Positions 23,829-32,598 of a stretch of DNA of 36,474 nt are shown in pieces. This stretch comes from Dehalococcoidia bacterium. GTDB taxonomy: Bacteria; Chloroflexota; Dehalococcoidia; Bin125. A program made the translations under genes and the position numbers. Under the pieces are notes generated by a model. The model did not search any database, had not been told where the DNA came from, and worked only from the letters and a program-made list of their open reading frames with translations. How positions within the stretch are numbered: the first letter of the stretch is position 1; each line of letters begins with the position of its first letter. The stretch covers positions 1 to 36,474 of the forward strand of contig JAJDYG010000019.1 of the NCBI GenBank assembly GCA_022822855.1, in the 5' to 3' direction.

Positions 23829-24764
23829 ATGGACATCGAACTGACGCCAACGCTGGCGACCGAGGCGCTGAGGGCTTGCGGCGTTAACGGACAGGTGCTC
23901 ACGGCCGATCGTCTCGACGGCGGCGTCTCGAACCTCACATGGCGCATCGAACGCGCCGACGACGCTCCGGTCGTGCTGCGGCTTGAGCGGCCGAGTGGAA
24001 TCTTCCAGCCCTACGACGTCCAACGCGAGGCTCGTGTCATCCGTTGCCTTGAACGGTCGCCGGTTCCGGTGCCGCAGGTCCTGGGAACCACCGGCGCGGA
24101 TTCACCGCTCGGAGCGCCGTACGTGATCCTCTCGTGGCTCGACTATCCACACATGGGCATGGTTCCGATGACGCCTGAGGTGGTTGACAGTTATCGCTCA
24201 ATGGTCGAGTCGATCCACGCGCTCGACTGGCGATCGCTGGACCTGGACTTCCTCGACCCACCTGCGGCAGGCCACGAGGCGGCTCTGCGCGATCTGGACG
24301 CAGTTCGTGCTCGCGCGATCGCTTTCAACTGTCAGCATGACCATCTGATCGCTGAGATCGGAGCGACCCTCAATCGGCACCTGCCCGACAGTCCTGAGCC
24401 GCGACTCTGCCACGGCGATATCAATGTCTTCAACTACCTCGTCGACGACGATGGGGCGATCGCCGGCGTGGTTGATTGGGAACAGGCCCAGCTTGGCGAC
24501 CCGCTCTCGGACTGGGGTCTGATCACGGCGCTCGGTTCGCTCAAGGGGATGAACGCCCCGCCGGAAGCGCATCCGCTGGTCGCGCCGGTATTCCAGCGCT
24601 CGGGTCGCGATGCTCGCGATCTGCGCTATTGGATGCTTCACCAGATGTACAAGCTGGCGGTGATTCACCGGATCTGGTCGGAGATCGGCGACTCTCCGCC
24701 CTGGTACTCGTGGTCCGACGTCGAGCGCGTCTCTGAGAGCGCTCTGATGTACCTGGGCGAGTGA
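23829..24764 (+). CDS. Phosphotransferase (APH/LvaA-like kinase fold), second paralogue
   Basis: This 311-residue protein begins 4 bases after the thioesterase stop. The kinase motifs are VVLRLERPSGIFQPYDV (ATP lobe), LCHGDINVFNYLV (catalytic loop) and GVVDWEQAQLGDPLSDWGL (metal segment). Its N-terminal region aligns along its length with the gene at 22386 (for example LRACGVNG versus LSACGVGG), showing ancient duplication. By family it may phosphorylate a hydroxyacyl-CoA or another hydroxyl substrate. No acyl-CoA dehydrogenase partner is nearby, unlike in Lva or ACAD10/11 systems. Confidence 0.82.
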   Translation: MDIELTPTLATEALRACGVNGQVLTADRLDGGVSNLTWRIERADDAPVVLRLERPSGIFQPYDVQREARVIRCLERSPVPVPQVLGTTGADSPLGAPYVILSWLDYPHMGMVPMTPEVVDSYRSMVESIHALDWRSLDLDFLDPPAAGHEAALRDLDAVRARAIAFNCQHDHLIAEIGATLNRHLPDSPEPRLCHGDINVFNYLVDDDGAIAGVVDWEQAQLGDPLSDWGLITALGSLKGMNAPPEAHPLVAPVFQRSGRDARDLRYWMLHQMYKLAVIHRIWSEIGDSPPWYSWSDVERVSESALMYLGE

Positions 24765-25598
24765 CTAGCCAGTTAGCGAACCCAGGTGTTCGACTGCGTG
24801 GAGCATGCTGCGCTCGTTTGGCGCCGCCAGCGAGACCAAGCGGTGGGCGCCGGCCTCGGCATACTGCTCGACGGCTTCTGTGGTCAGACGGGCCGGCGGG
24901 GTGATTGTGATCTCCAGGTCGCCGAGGCTGTCGGGTCTGTCGACCTGCTCGGATAGCTCTCTGATCCTCCGGACGTAGTCGGCCGTTTGCTTCGGATCCT
25001 GCATCCAGCCGTACCAGCCGTGACCTCGCTCTGCGGTTCTTCGGAGGGCGGCTTCGGAGTGGCCACCGATGTGGATTGGAACTCCGCCGGGATTGGTTGG
25101 CCGGGGATGCGCGTCGATGCCGCTGAACTGCCAGAACTGGCCCTGGAAGCTGGGATCTTCTTCATTCCAGAGCGCGCGCATGGCGTCGATCGCTTCGTCG
25201 GTGCGGCGACCTCGCTCGCGGAAGGGCGCTCCGATGGCGTCGAACTCGGGCTCGAGGTAGCCCGCTCCGAGGCCGAGGATGACGCGGCCGTTGGAGAGGA
25301 CATCGGCGGAGGCGAACTCCTTGGCCAGGACGAGCGGGTTGCGCTGTGCGATCAGGACGATGCCCGTGCCCAGCTTGAGGGTCTCGGTGCAGGCGGCGAG
25401 GTAGGCCAGCACGACCGATGGGTGGAGGAAGTGGTGCTCGGGATCGGCCGGCGATGGCGCGACGCGCGGTTTGGGCAGGACGACGTGCTCGCCGCACCAG
25501 AGAGACTCGAGACCGGAGGCTTCCGCGGCCTCTGCGATGTTGCGCAAGGAGGCCGGGTCCGAGACGCCGGTGCCCATGTTGAAGATGCCGAGTTTCAT
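24765..25598 (-). CDS. LLM-class F420-dependent oxidoreductase
   Basis: This 277-residue TIM-barrel oxidoreductase of the luciferase-like superfamily starts MKLGIFNMGTG. Typical segments are LESLWCGEHVVLP, TLKLGTGIVLIAQRNPLVLAKEFASAD (contacting the flavin) and GRVILGLGAGYLEPEFDAIG. They are most like the Rv2161c/F420 subfamily found in Actinobacteria and Chloroflexota. It would use F420H2 or FMNH2; the substrate is unknown. It lies 61 bases downstream of the biotin carboxylase on the same strand, separated by a family A hairpin repeat, and ends adjacent to the converging kinase gene. Confidence 0.87.
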   Translation of the reverse strand: MKLGIFNMGTGVSDPASLRNIAEAAEASGLESLWCGEHVVLPKPRVAPSPADPEHHFLHPSVVLAYLAACTETLKLGTGIVLIAQRNPLVLAKEFASADVLSNGRVILGLGAGYLEPEFDAIGAPFRERGRRTDEAIDAMRALWNEEDPSFQGQFWQFSGIDAHPRPTNPGGVPIHIGGHSEAALRRTAERGHGWYGWMQDPKQTADYVRRIRELSEQVDRPDSLGDLEITITPPARLTTEAVEQYAEAGAHRLVSLAAPNERSMLHAVEHLGSLTG

Positions 25599-25604
25599 GT
25601 CTTT

Positions 25605-25650
25605 CCCCCCTCTGCCTTCGGCATCTCCCCCCGCTCTGCGGGGGGAGAGG
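25605..25650 (+). repeat. Dispersed hairpin repeat, family A
   Basis: CCCCCCTCTGCCTTCGGCAT is followed by CTCCCCCCGCTCTGCGGGGG. Two small inverted units lie in the gap between the carboxylase and oxidoreductase genes. Related copies are at 27853, 29094, 31285 and 32461. Confidence 0.75.
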
Positions 25651-25659
25651 AGATATGGC

Positions 25660-27012
<1,353 letters not shown>

Positions 27013-27047
27013 GTTGCGCGTTGCGTGGGCGGCGCCGGTTTCGGTCG

Positions 27048-27263
27048 TTAGTCGCTGATGGTGACGAGGACGTCGCCCTCCTGGACCTGGTCGCCCTGGG
27101 CGATGTGGATTTCGGCGACGGTGCCGTCGCTGGGCGCCTCGACCGGGATTTCCATCTTCATCGACTCGAGGATGACGAGTTCATCGCCTTCCTCGACGGC
27201 ATCGCCGACGGCGGCGATTAGCTCGAAAATGGTGCCGGCCATCGGCGACTTCACATCGGCCAT
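27048..27263 (-). CDS. Biotin carboxyl carrier (biotinyl-lipoyl attachment domain) protein
   Basis: This 71-residue stand-alone biotin domain has the attachment motif ESMKM with the biotinylated Lys36, flanked by SPMAGTIFEL and APSDGTVAEI, the two half-barrel hairpins. The ATG at 27263 gives a compact domain and is preceded by AAGGA; a longer frame to 27707 is not supported. It carries the carboxybiotin made by the biotin carboxylase just downstream. It is far shorter than AccB (about 150 residues), more like carriers of propionyl-CoA or acyl-CoA carboxylases. Confidence 0.9.
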   Translation of the reverse strand: MADVKSPMAGTIFELIAAVGDAVEEGDELVILESMKMEIPVEAPSDGTVAEIHIAQGDQVQEGDVLVTISD

Positions 27264-27396
27264 GGTTCCTTCTCCGCTCTCGTTGTTGTCTGTCGTGGTG
27301 TGGATGTCGGGCTGAGATCGTTTCGCGTTGGCGTACAGTATTGCAGTATGCCCGCAGCGCTCGGTATGCGCACGAGAAGTGAACGCGCGGTGTTGC

Positions 27397-27600
27397 ATGA
27401 GACGAGAACTGGTCGAGCAACTGGTCTGCCCGGTGACGCGGGAGCCGCTCACGCTGGAAGTGACGCAAGAGGATGAGAACGGCGACGTGATCGAGGGCGC
27501 GCTGGTATCTGAGCGGATCAATTTCCGGTATCCGATCGAGGACGGGATCCCGAATCTGTTGCCGCCGGACATGCAGCGTCGGGCGGATGAGCCGGTGTAG
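27397..27600 (+). CDS. Trm112-like small protein
   Basis: This 67-residue protein uses the ATG at 27397 (MRRELVEQLVCPVTREPL); the ribosome binding site is poor. The order CPVTREPLTLEV ... INFRYPIEDGIPNLLPPD matches the Trm112/UPF0434 fold, which in other organisms is a zinc-binding partner that stabilises methyltransferases. Only one cysteine remains here, so zinc binding is probably lost, as in many bacterial members. It is divergent from the biotin carrier gene with a 133-base shared upstream region. Confidence 0.75.
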   Translation: MRRELVEQLVCPVTREPLTLEVTQEDENGDVIEGALVSERINFRYPIEDGIPNLLPPDMQRRADEPV

Positions 27601-27624
27601 GTGGGCGGGGGGAGCGGGGAAGGG

Positions 27625-27655
27625 GAGCGGGTCCCCGAACAAGTCGGGGACTGGG
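27625..27655 (+). repeat. Dispersed hairpin repeat, family B
   Basis: GCGGGTCCCCGAACAAGTCG then GGGACTGGG: inverted arms TCCCCGA/TCGGGGA around ACAAG. Related copies lie near 28905-28935, 31459-31489, 35963-35992 and within 27941-27995. Confidence 0.75.
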
Positions 27656-27852
27656 GATCAGGGTCCCGGGTCGAGATTGTCGCGGCGGAGCGCGGTAGTG
27701 ACGACAATATGGTTTGCGCGCAGGTCTCTTACGGGCCAGCTTCACGCACGCAAGATCTGCGCATAACCCCACTCCCACCTGCGGGGCGGGATTCCTCGTG
27801 GAGGCTGTGAGTGGCCCTCTGGCGTCGCGAGCAGATGAAGGGCGGCCGGGGA

Positions 27853-27894
27853 GGGACCCCCTCCGCCTTCGGCACCTCCCCCTGCAAGGGGGAG
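27853..27894 (+). repeat. Dispersed hairpin repeat, family A
   Basis: GGGACCCCCTCCGCCTTCGG leads into CACCTCCCCCTGCAAGGGGG. Two successive small stems (CCG/CGG and CCCCC/GGGGG) are visible. It is the closest match to the degenerate copy at 7435. Confidence 0.7.
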
Positions 27895-27940
27895 GAAATG
27901 AGTTTACCCGCAGGCCTCCCATGGAGGAAGCTGGAAAGGG

Positions 27941-27995
27941 GAGCGGGTCCCCCTGAACAAGTCAGGGGCAGGCTCCGAACAAGTCGGGGACTGGG
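27941..27995 (+). repeat. Family B repeat carrying a nested hairpin unit
   Basis: Compared with 27625-27655, this copy has an extra CCTGAACAAGTCAGGGGCAG-GCT unit placed inside the left arm, after which the family B sequence resumes at CCGAACAAGTCGGGGACTGG. It looks like one small hairpin inserted into another. Confidence 0.65.
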
Positions 27996-27996
27996 A

Positions 27997-28704
27997 TTAG
28001 CCGGCGGCGTCGGCGTAGGGGATGGGGTCTTCTTCCTGGGTTGGGTCGGTGAGTTGGTCGAGGAAGGTGAGGATGTTGTCGGGTGACTGGCCGTTGAGGT
28101 GGGGGAAGAGGGTGCGGGCCTCCTCGATGAGGGGGTCAAGCAGCGAATCGGGGAGAGATTGGACGGTTTCGGGCGGAATTTTTTCTTCGGAGGCGTCGGG
28201 AACCGCGATCTCCTGCTGTGGCTGGGGCGAAGCGGATTCCGGCTGGACAGTTTCCGCAAGTTTTGGCGTGGTTTCGACGGGTTCCGGGACGGTTTCGGTC
28301 TCTTCTGCGTAGAGGTCGGGCTGGGCTTCGCGCTGTCCGGCGCGGCGCTGGACGGCATCGATCGTGCGGCGCGTCTCGCGGATGAAGGCGAGGACCTTGG
28401 CGTCTCGGGCGTCGCAGACCTTGATGTATTCGGCGACGGTGATGTGCTTGCCGAAGGTTTCGAGCAGGTTCTGGCCGGCGATTCGGGAGATTTCCTGGCG
28501 CAGCAGGTGGAGCTGGTCGAGCAGCAGGTCGTCGGCGGCAGGCCCGGCGATGTCGGACCAGTGGGTCTCGATCAGTTGGAGGTCAGAGCGGACGGTGGCG
28601 TGGGAAACGTTGAGTTGCTCGCCGATCTTGCGTTGGGAGAGTCCTTTCATGCTGAGGTGGTGGATTTTGAGGCAGCGTCGGCGTCGCTTGGGGGTGATGT
28701 GCAT
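27997..28704 (-). CDS. Helix-turn-helix DNA-binding protein, unknown role
   Basis: This 235-residue protein has AGGAG before its ATG. A basic N-terminus (KRRRRCLKIHHL) leads into a clear HTH at about 22-44 (LSQRKIGEQLNVSHATVRSDL). A helical region (about 55-130) follows, then a long Pro/Glu/Thr-rich low-complexity linker (about 140-190) and a short acidic helical end. The order resembles small DNA-binding proteins of phage packaging systems or simple regulators; I cannot assign a family. An inverted repeat (28726-28750) just upstream could be its own operator. Hairpin repeats flank the gene on both sides, which suggests an accessory origin. Confidence 0.65.
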   Translation of the reverse strand: MHITPKRRRRCLKIHHLSMKGLSQRKIGEQLNVSHATVRSDLQLIETHWSDIAGPAADDLLLDQLHLLRQEISRIAGQNLLETFGKHITVAEYIKVCDARDAKVLAFIRETRRTIDAVQRRAGQREAQPDLYAEETETVPEPVETTPKLAETVQPESASPQPQQEIAVPDASEEKIPPETVQSLPDSLLDPLIEEARTLFPHLNGQSPDNILTFLDQLTDPTQEEDPIPYADAAG

Positions 28705-28725
28705 GGGGGGCTCCTATCCGGCGAG

Positions 28726-28750
28726 GTACAGATGTTCTGCTCAACTGTAC
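28726..28750. promoter_or_regulatory. Inverted repeat upstream of the HTH gene
   Basis: GTACAG (28726-28731) and CTGTAC (28745-28750) are exact inverted arms with a 13-base spacer, 22 bases from the start codon of the HTH gene. The position and symmetry suit an autoregulatory site. Binding is not shown. Confidence 0.4.
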
Positions 28751-28860
28751 TGGAGTGTGGTTTCGTACGGGTGTTCCGTAGTTGACGGAGGAGTGGTTGT
28801 GTGTGGGTGGTGGGCAGGGGTTGTTGCTGAGGGGGACGGTGTTGCCACAGCGGGCTTGGG

Positions 28861-28896
28861 TGCTCTGGGCCCCGCGTCGGGGCGCGGGGCATCGGA
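28861..28896 (-). repeat. Dispersed hairpin repeat, family C
   Basis: Exact reverse complement of 8271-8306 over 36 bases. It is followed after a few bases by a family B copy. Confidence 0.8.
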
Positions 28897-28990
28897 GTGG
28901 GAAGGAGCGGGTCCCCGAATACATCGGGGACTGGGAAGGGGGACTGGGGTTGGTGCTGAGAGGGAGGGTGTTGCTGTGGCGGGGGTGGGT

Positions 28991-29048
28991 GCTCTGGGCC
29001 CCGTGTCCCCCGGTCGGGCCGGGGGCAGGCGAGCACGGGGCATCGGAG
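28991..29048 (-). repeat. Family C repeat with a nested hairpin in its loop
   Basis: Outer arms GCTCTGGGCCCCGTG and GCACGGGGCATCGGAG are those of family C. The loop is replaced by a 27-base unit containing CCCCCGGTCGGGCCGGGGGC followed by AGGC. Confidence 0.65.
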
Positions 29049-29093
29049 GGGGTGGGTCTGAGGTTGTGTTGGTGATGTCTAGCTGCGTTGGGC

Positions 29094-29159
29094 GGCCCCC
29101 TCCGCCGCTTCGCGGCACCCCCGCATCAAGTGCCGGGCAGGCTCCCCCAACGGGGGAGG
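29094..29159 (+). repeat. Family A repeat with a nested hairpin unit
   Basis: A family A copy (CCCCCTCCGCCGCTTCGCGG ... CTCCCCCAACGGGGGAG) is interrupted by CCCCGCATCAAGTGCCGGGC followed by AGGCT, the same kind of unit seen inside family B at 27941 and family C at 31191. Confidence 0.6.
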
Positions 29160-29209
29160 TCTTTGGGTGTGGGAGTGGACTCCCCCTTCCCGGGGGGGAG
29201 TCCGGGGGG

Positions 29210-31021
29210 TTAGCGGGAGTAGCCGGGGTCTTCGGCTTCGTGTTCTTCGGCGATGGCTCCCATGGCGTTGAGGAGCTTGGCGAGGTCCTGGCCGGCCTGG
29301 GTGTTGCGGAAGTCGAGGGGGAGTTCCTCGAACCACCAGGCGATCTCGTCGAGATGCTCGGCGGCGAGGGCCATGGTGTCCTGGCTAAGGCCGTCCTGGC
29401 CGAACCAGCTGTAGCGGTCGGCGGCGAGGGCGACGACGGAGCCGATGTCGAGCATGGCGTCGTCGCCGAAGCGGGAAGTGCTGCTGACCATTCCGACCTG
29501 CTGACTGCGGGACTCGTCGGACATGGGGACTACCCACTTCAGTTCGATCTCGCCCAGCTCGATGGCCTCGCGGCGGAGCGCTTCGGCGGTCAGTTCGACC
29601 TCGAAGAACATGGTGGTGGCGGAGCCGATCGGGATTTCGGCGAACTCTTTGCGGTCCTGCTCGAAGTTGCGGTCCGAGGTGACGCGGTTCTCGTAACCGA
29701 CGAGCCGCCAGGCGAGGACGGAGTCGGCGTCCCAGCGAACCTGGGCTCGGGCCTGATCGGCGAACGGGATCGAGAGGGCGAGCCAGTTGTCGCGGCTGAA
29801 GGTTGAGCGGGCCTGGCCGACATCCTGCAGGTAGCGGTACCAGCCATTGCCGTACTGGGCGAGCTGCTCAAGGAGGACATCGTTGTAGTTCTCGATGCCG
29901 ACGCCGACGGTGATCAGACGCAGGGGGTTGCTGTCGTCGCGATCTTCGGCCGTACGCAGGATTGCGAAGGGGTCGGTGGCGTCTACGTTGGCTACGCCGT
30001 CGGACATGAGGATCACGTAGTTGTAGGCGTCGGGGCGCTGGCGGCGGACATCGTCTGCGAACTCCACACCGAGGTTGAGTCCGGCCTGGACATTGGTCGA
30101 GTTGGTTGGATGAAGCTGATCGATGATCCGCATGATGTTGCGACTGTCAGGCCGCTGGTGCTCTTCGTAGTCCACGATGCGGTCGGAGAAGAGCACGACG
30201 GCAATCCGGTCATCGTTGCTCAGTCCGCGCCGGATTGATTCGGCGGCGGCGCGGGCGATCTCGACCCGATTGCCCTGATCCATTGAGCCGGAAGCATCGA
30301 GGACCAGGGTCACGTTGAGCGGGGTGTTGTCGACGAACTCGGGCGCCTGGGTGGCGATACGGACGAGGTGGAGGTCGTCGTGCAGGGGGTGCTCGACGAT
30401 GTCGGTGGTGACGGCGAAGCTGTCATTGGTCCTGGGCAGCTCGTAGTTGTAGTTGAATGCGTTGATCCACTCTTCGGCTCGGACAGAGGCGGGGTCGATC
30501 GCATATCCGGCCTCGACCCAGTTGAGGGCGAGGAAGTAGGAGGTGCGATCGACATCGAGAGAGAAGGTGGAGGTGTCGTCGTCGACGGTCTCGCGCCAGC
30601 CGGTGGTGGCGTAGTCCTCGAAGTTCGTGGAGCCGGGGAGTGAGCGACGCGGAGTCTGGCGCTCGTCGCTTGAGCGCTGGCCTCGCTGTTGGTTGCGGGA
30701 ACGGGAGCTATCGGAGGAGGCTTGCTGCTCCGCTTCCTGTTCCATCGCTTCCTGCTGAGCCTCTTCGTACTCGACAGCCGCTTGCTGGGCCTGTTGTTGG
30801 GCTTGTTGTTGTTGGTAGGCCACTTCCTGCTGTTGCTGCTCCTGCTGTTCGACCTGTGCTGCGGCTTGTTCGACGCGGGTCGGCTGTTCGCTCTCAGCCT
30901 GATCCGTGTCGTCGCTGCAAGCGGTGGACAACATCGCCGCGACTACCGCCAACACGACCAACGGCGGCGCGAGGATGCGGATCCACTTGCGGGACTTCGC
31001 TCTGGAGTGGTTCTGGTTCAC
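29210..31021 (-). CDS. Von Willebrand factor A domain lipoprotein (YfbK-like)
   Basis: This exported lipoprotein has 603 residues. The GTG at 31021 is chosen because AGGAGG lies 6 bases upstream; it gives a basic N-region, a hydrophobic core and lipobox LSTAC with Cys35. A Gln/Glu-rich linker (about 50-100) follows. Next come the YfbK-type N-terminal domain (DTSTFSLDVDRTSYF, 149-163, and RAEEWINAFNYNYELP) and a VWA domain with MIDAS motif DASGSM (Asp242, Ser244, Ser246) and a second face VILMSDGVANVDATDP. A C-terminal conserved region ends near AEHLDEIAWWFEELP. Family members bind metal ions and protein partners at the cell surface; the partner is unknown. Confidence 0.88.
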   Translation of the reverse strand: MNQNHSRAKSRKWIRILAPPLVVLAVVAAMLSTACSDDTDQAESEQPTRVEQAAAQVEQQEQQQQEVAYQQQQAQQQAQQAAVEYEEAQQEAMEQEAEQQASSDSSRSRNQQRGQRSSDERQTPRRSLPGSTNFEDYATTGWRETVDDDTSTFSLDVDRTSYFLALNWVEAGYAIDPASVRAEEWINAFNYNYELPRTNDSFAVTTDIVEHPLHDDLHLVRIATQAPEFVDNTPLNVTLVLDASGSMDQGNRVEIARAAAESIRRGLSNDDRIAVVLFSDRIVDYEEHQRPDSRNIMRIIDQLHPTNSTNVQAGLNLGVEFADDVRRQRPDAYNYVILMSDGVANVDATDPFAILRTAEDRDDSNPLRLITVGVGIENYNDVLLEQLAQYGNGWYRYLQDVGQARSTFSRDNWLALSIPFADQARAQVRWDADSVLAWRLVGYENRVTSDRNFEQDRKEFAEIPIGSATTMFFEVELTAEALRREAIELGEIELKWVVPMSDESRSQQVGMVSSTSRFGDDAMLDIGSVVALAADRYSWFGQDGLSQDTMALAAEHLDEIAWWFEELPLDFRNTQAGQDLAKLLNAMGAIAEEHEAEDPGYSR

Positions 31022-31190
31022 TTGGTCCTCCTGACCGACTGCTGCGGATCGACAGTGAAACGACCGTCCGTCGATCCGTTGAGGAGTTAGACGCTGTAAA
31101 CCACGCAATAGTTCCCGACTCGATAGTCGGTTGGGGATCTACAGATGCGGGGAGGTCGGAGGTGAGGATGGCGGGCGGAGGTCGAGGTCT

Positions 31191-31243
31191 AGGCCCCGCG
31201 TCCCCTGTTCAAGCCAGGGGCAGGCAAGCGCGGGGCATCGGAG
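31191..31243 (-). repeat. Family C repeat with a nested family B-like hairpin
   Basis: The outer arms GGCCCCGCG and GCGCGGGGCATCGGAG match family C. The interior TCCCCTGTTCAAGCCAGGGG followed by CAGGCAA matches the unit nested at 27941. This is a third independent example of the same inserted unit. Confidence 0.65.
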
Positions 31244-31284
31244 GGGAGAGGCCGGGTGCGCGCTCGGGGGCTGGGATGCGGGAG

Positions 31285-31374
31285 AGCCCCCTCTGCCTGC
31301 GGCATCTCCCCCCGCTCCGCGGGGGGAGAAAAGGGAAACTGGTGACATCTCCCCCCGCTCCGCGGGGGGAGAAA
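31285..31374 (+). repeat. Family A repeat with partial tandem copy
   Basis: GCCCCCTCTGCCTGCGGCAT precedes CTCCCCCCGCTCCGCGGGGG; the second half is repeated at 31345-31374, about 40 bases on. Confidence 0.7.
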
Positions 31375-31458
31375 AGAAATGGAGCAGCAGAGCCCACCGT
31401 AGAACGGGGAGAGAAAAAGGAAACTCGTGGGATCTTGTCACGCAAAGTGGGGGAACCA

Positions 31459-31489
31459 AGCGGGTCCCCGAATAAATCGGGGACTGAGA
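31459..31489 (+). repeat. Dispersed hairpin repeat, family B
   Basis: AGCGGGTCCCCGAATAAATC then GGGGACTGAGA, with arms TCCCCGA and TCGGGGA. It lies about 70 bases before the ThuA-like gene. Confidence 0.7.
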
Positions 31490-31557
31490 GAGTCAACCGA
31501 TTGATGTTCGCCTATTATTCGCTCAGATTTGCAAGCCAACGATGAAAAGAGGTCAAG

Positions 31558-32373
31558 ATGGCCAGCGCTCCGACTCGTGTTCATGTCGTGACGGGTGGAT
31601 TTCCTCCGGGGCAGCATGGTGGGCATGACATGGACTTTGCCCGGCTACGGCTGCTCGACATGCTGTATTCGGATGGGAATGTTCGGGCGACAACGGGCAA
31701 CGACTTCACGGATATGTGGAAGTGGTTGCCGGTGACCGACGTGCTGATCACGTACACGGCGGGTCCGTACGCGGATGACCCGCAGAACGAGATTTTGCGT
31801 GACTGGATCGGCAACGGCGGACACTGGGTCGGGCTGCACGGCACGTCGGGCGGCAAGGCTGCTCGCATGGGCGAGGGCAAGCGCGCGATGGTGAAGATGG
31901 AGCACCACGAGACGCTGGGCGGCTTCTTTATCAACCACCCGCCGATTAAGCGCTTCACGGTCGATGTGAAGAATGTGAACTCGCCAATCCTCGAGGGTCT
32001 GCCGGAGCAGTTCGACGTGATCGACGAGCCGTACATGATCGAGATCACGGACCGTCCGAACACCGACATCCTGCTGACGGCGCCGATCGGTCCGGACAAC
32101 TATCCGGACTTTGGCTTCGACTACGAAGAGGACACGGCGCTTGAGGCGGACGGGGTCACCCGGGTGTTTGGCTACACGCGTGGGATCGGCGAGGGCGGCG
32201 TTTGTTACATCGCCCTGGGCCACTGTCACTCGCCGTTGACGAACTCTCAGCCGTTTGTGGAAGAGAACGCTCGCGACGAGAACGGGGAGATGCCTCGGAC
32301 TCTGCGGTTTACGTGGGAGACCGAGGAGTACGGTCAGTTGCTGAAGAACAGCATCAACTGGGCTCGGAGCTGA
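31558..32373 (+). CDS. ThuA-like domain protein
   Basis: This 271-residue protein matches the ThuA-like (trehalose-utilisation, class I glutamine amidotransferase-like) fold: VHVVTGGFPPGQHGGHDMDF, then VLITYTAGPYADDP, LRDWIGNGGHWVGLHGTSGGK, an insert with HHETLGG and FINHPP, and GVCYIALGHCHSPLTN near the C-terminus. The nucleophilic cysteine elbow of true amidotransferases is replaced by GLHGTSGG, as in ThuA. ThuA relatives act in sugar metabolism, but the biochemical role is poorly defined. GAGGTCAAG precedes the ATG. It is a single gene with repeats on both sides. Confidence 0.85.
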   Translation: MASAPTRVHVVTGGFPPGQHGGHDMDFARLRLLDMLYSDGNVRATTGNDFTDMWKWLPVTDVLITYTAGPYADDPQNEILRDWIGNGGHWVGLHGTSGGKAARMGEGKRAMVKMEHHETLGGFFINHPPIKRFTVDVKNVNSPILEGLPEQFDVIDEPYMIEITDRPNTDILLTAPIGPDNYPDFGFDYEEDTALEADGVTRVFGYTRGIGEGGVCYIALGHCHSPLTNSQPFVEENARDENGEMPRTLRFTWETEEYGQLLKNSINWARS

Positions 32374-32460
32374 TCTCTTCGAGACGTGAACAAGAACCGG
32401 GCGCTCCTCGTGGGCGCCCGGTTTTTCCTTGCCCTGGTCGAGTGGTTGGAGCGCTGCGGG

Positions 32461-32503
32461 AGCCCCCTTCGTCACTTCGTGACACCTCCCCCAGCGGGGG
32501 AGG
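32461..32503 (+). repeat. Dispersed hairpin repeat, family A
   Basis: AGCCCCCTTCGTCACTTCGT then GACACCTCCCCCAGCGGGGG: a TCGTCAC/GTGAC-like stem followed by CCCCC/GGGGG. It lies between the ThuA-like gene and the 3' end of the hydrolase gene. Confidence 0.6.
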
Positions 32504-32598
32504 CAATGGGATTACGCCCAAGCCTCCTCAAGGAGGAGGGAAGCACCAGCAAGGGCGCCCACAAGGGGCGCCCCTACAAGGTCCGATGTGGAGTTGAG

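Larger units (their letters stand above)
27601..27996. repeat. 396-base gene-free stretch with hairpin repeats
   Basis: It contains family B at 27625-27655, family A at 27853-27894 and a nested family B copy at 27941-27995. No supported gene. It lies between the Trm112-like gene and the 3' end of the convergent HTH gene. Confidence 0.7.
28705..29209. repeat. 505-base gene-free stretch with nested hairpin repeats
   Basis: It holds an operator-like inverted repeat near the HTH gene, family C at 28861-28896, family B near 28905-28935, an enlarged family C copy at 28991-29048 and an enlarged family A copy at 29094-29159. No gene is supported on either strand. Confidence 0.7.
31022..31557. repeat. 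536-base gene-free stretch with hairpin repeats
   Basis: It contains an enlarged family C copy (31191-31243), family A (31285-31329) with a partial copy at 31345-31374, and family B (31459-31489). The last 60 bases include a TATTAT at 31513-31518 that could be a -10 for the ThuA-like gene, without a good -35. No gene is supported. Confidence 0.65.

Noticed and set aside
22386..24764. Aminoglycoside resistance genes
   Set aside because: The APH fold is present, but the DWEQA.LGDP pattern and thioesterase neighbour point to acyl-CoA kinases rather than antibiotic kinases.
27264..27707. N-terminal extension of the biotin carrier to 219 residues
   Set aside because: The extension is antisense to the Trm112-like gene, lacks carrier features, and the ATG at 27263 has its own ribosome binding site.
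28726..28755. LexA/SOS box before the HTH gene
   Set aside because: GAAC-ATCT-GTAC matches the GAAC-N4-GTTC pattern imperfectly and no SOS gene is nearby; the longer GTACAG palindrome explains the symmetry better.
28364..29806. 480-codon plus-strand frame across the HTH and VWA genes
   Set aside because: It is antisense to two well-supported genes and crosses the repeat-filled gap.
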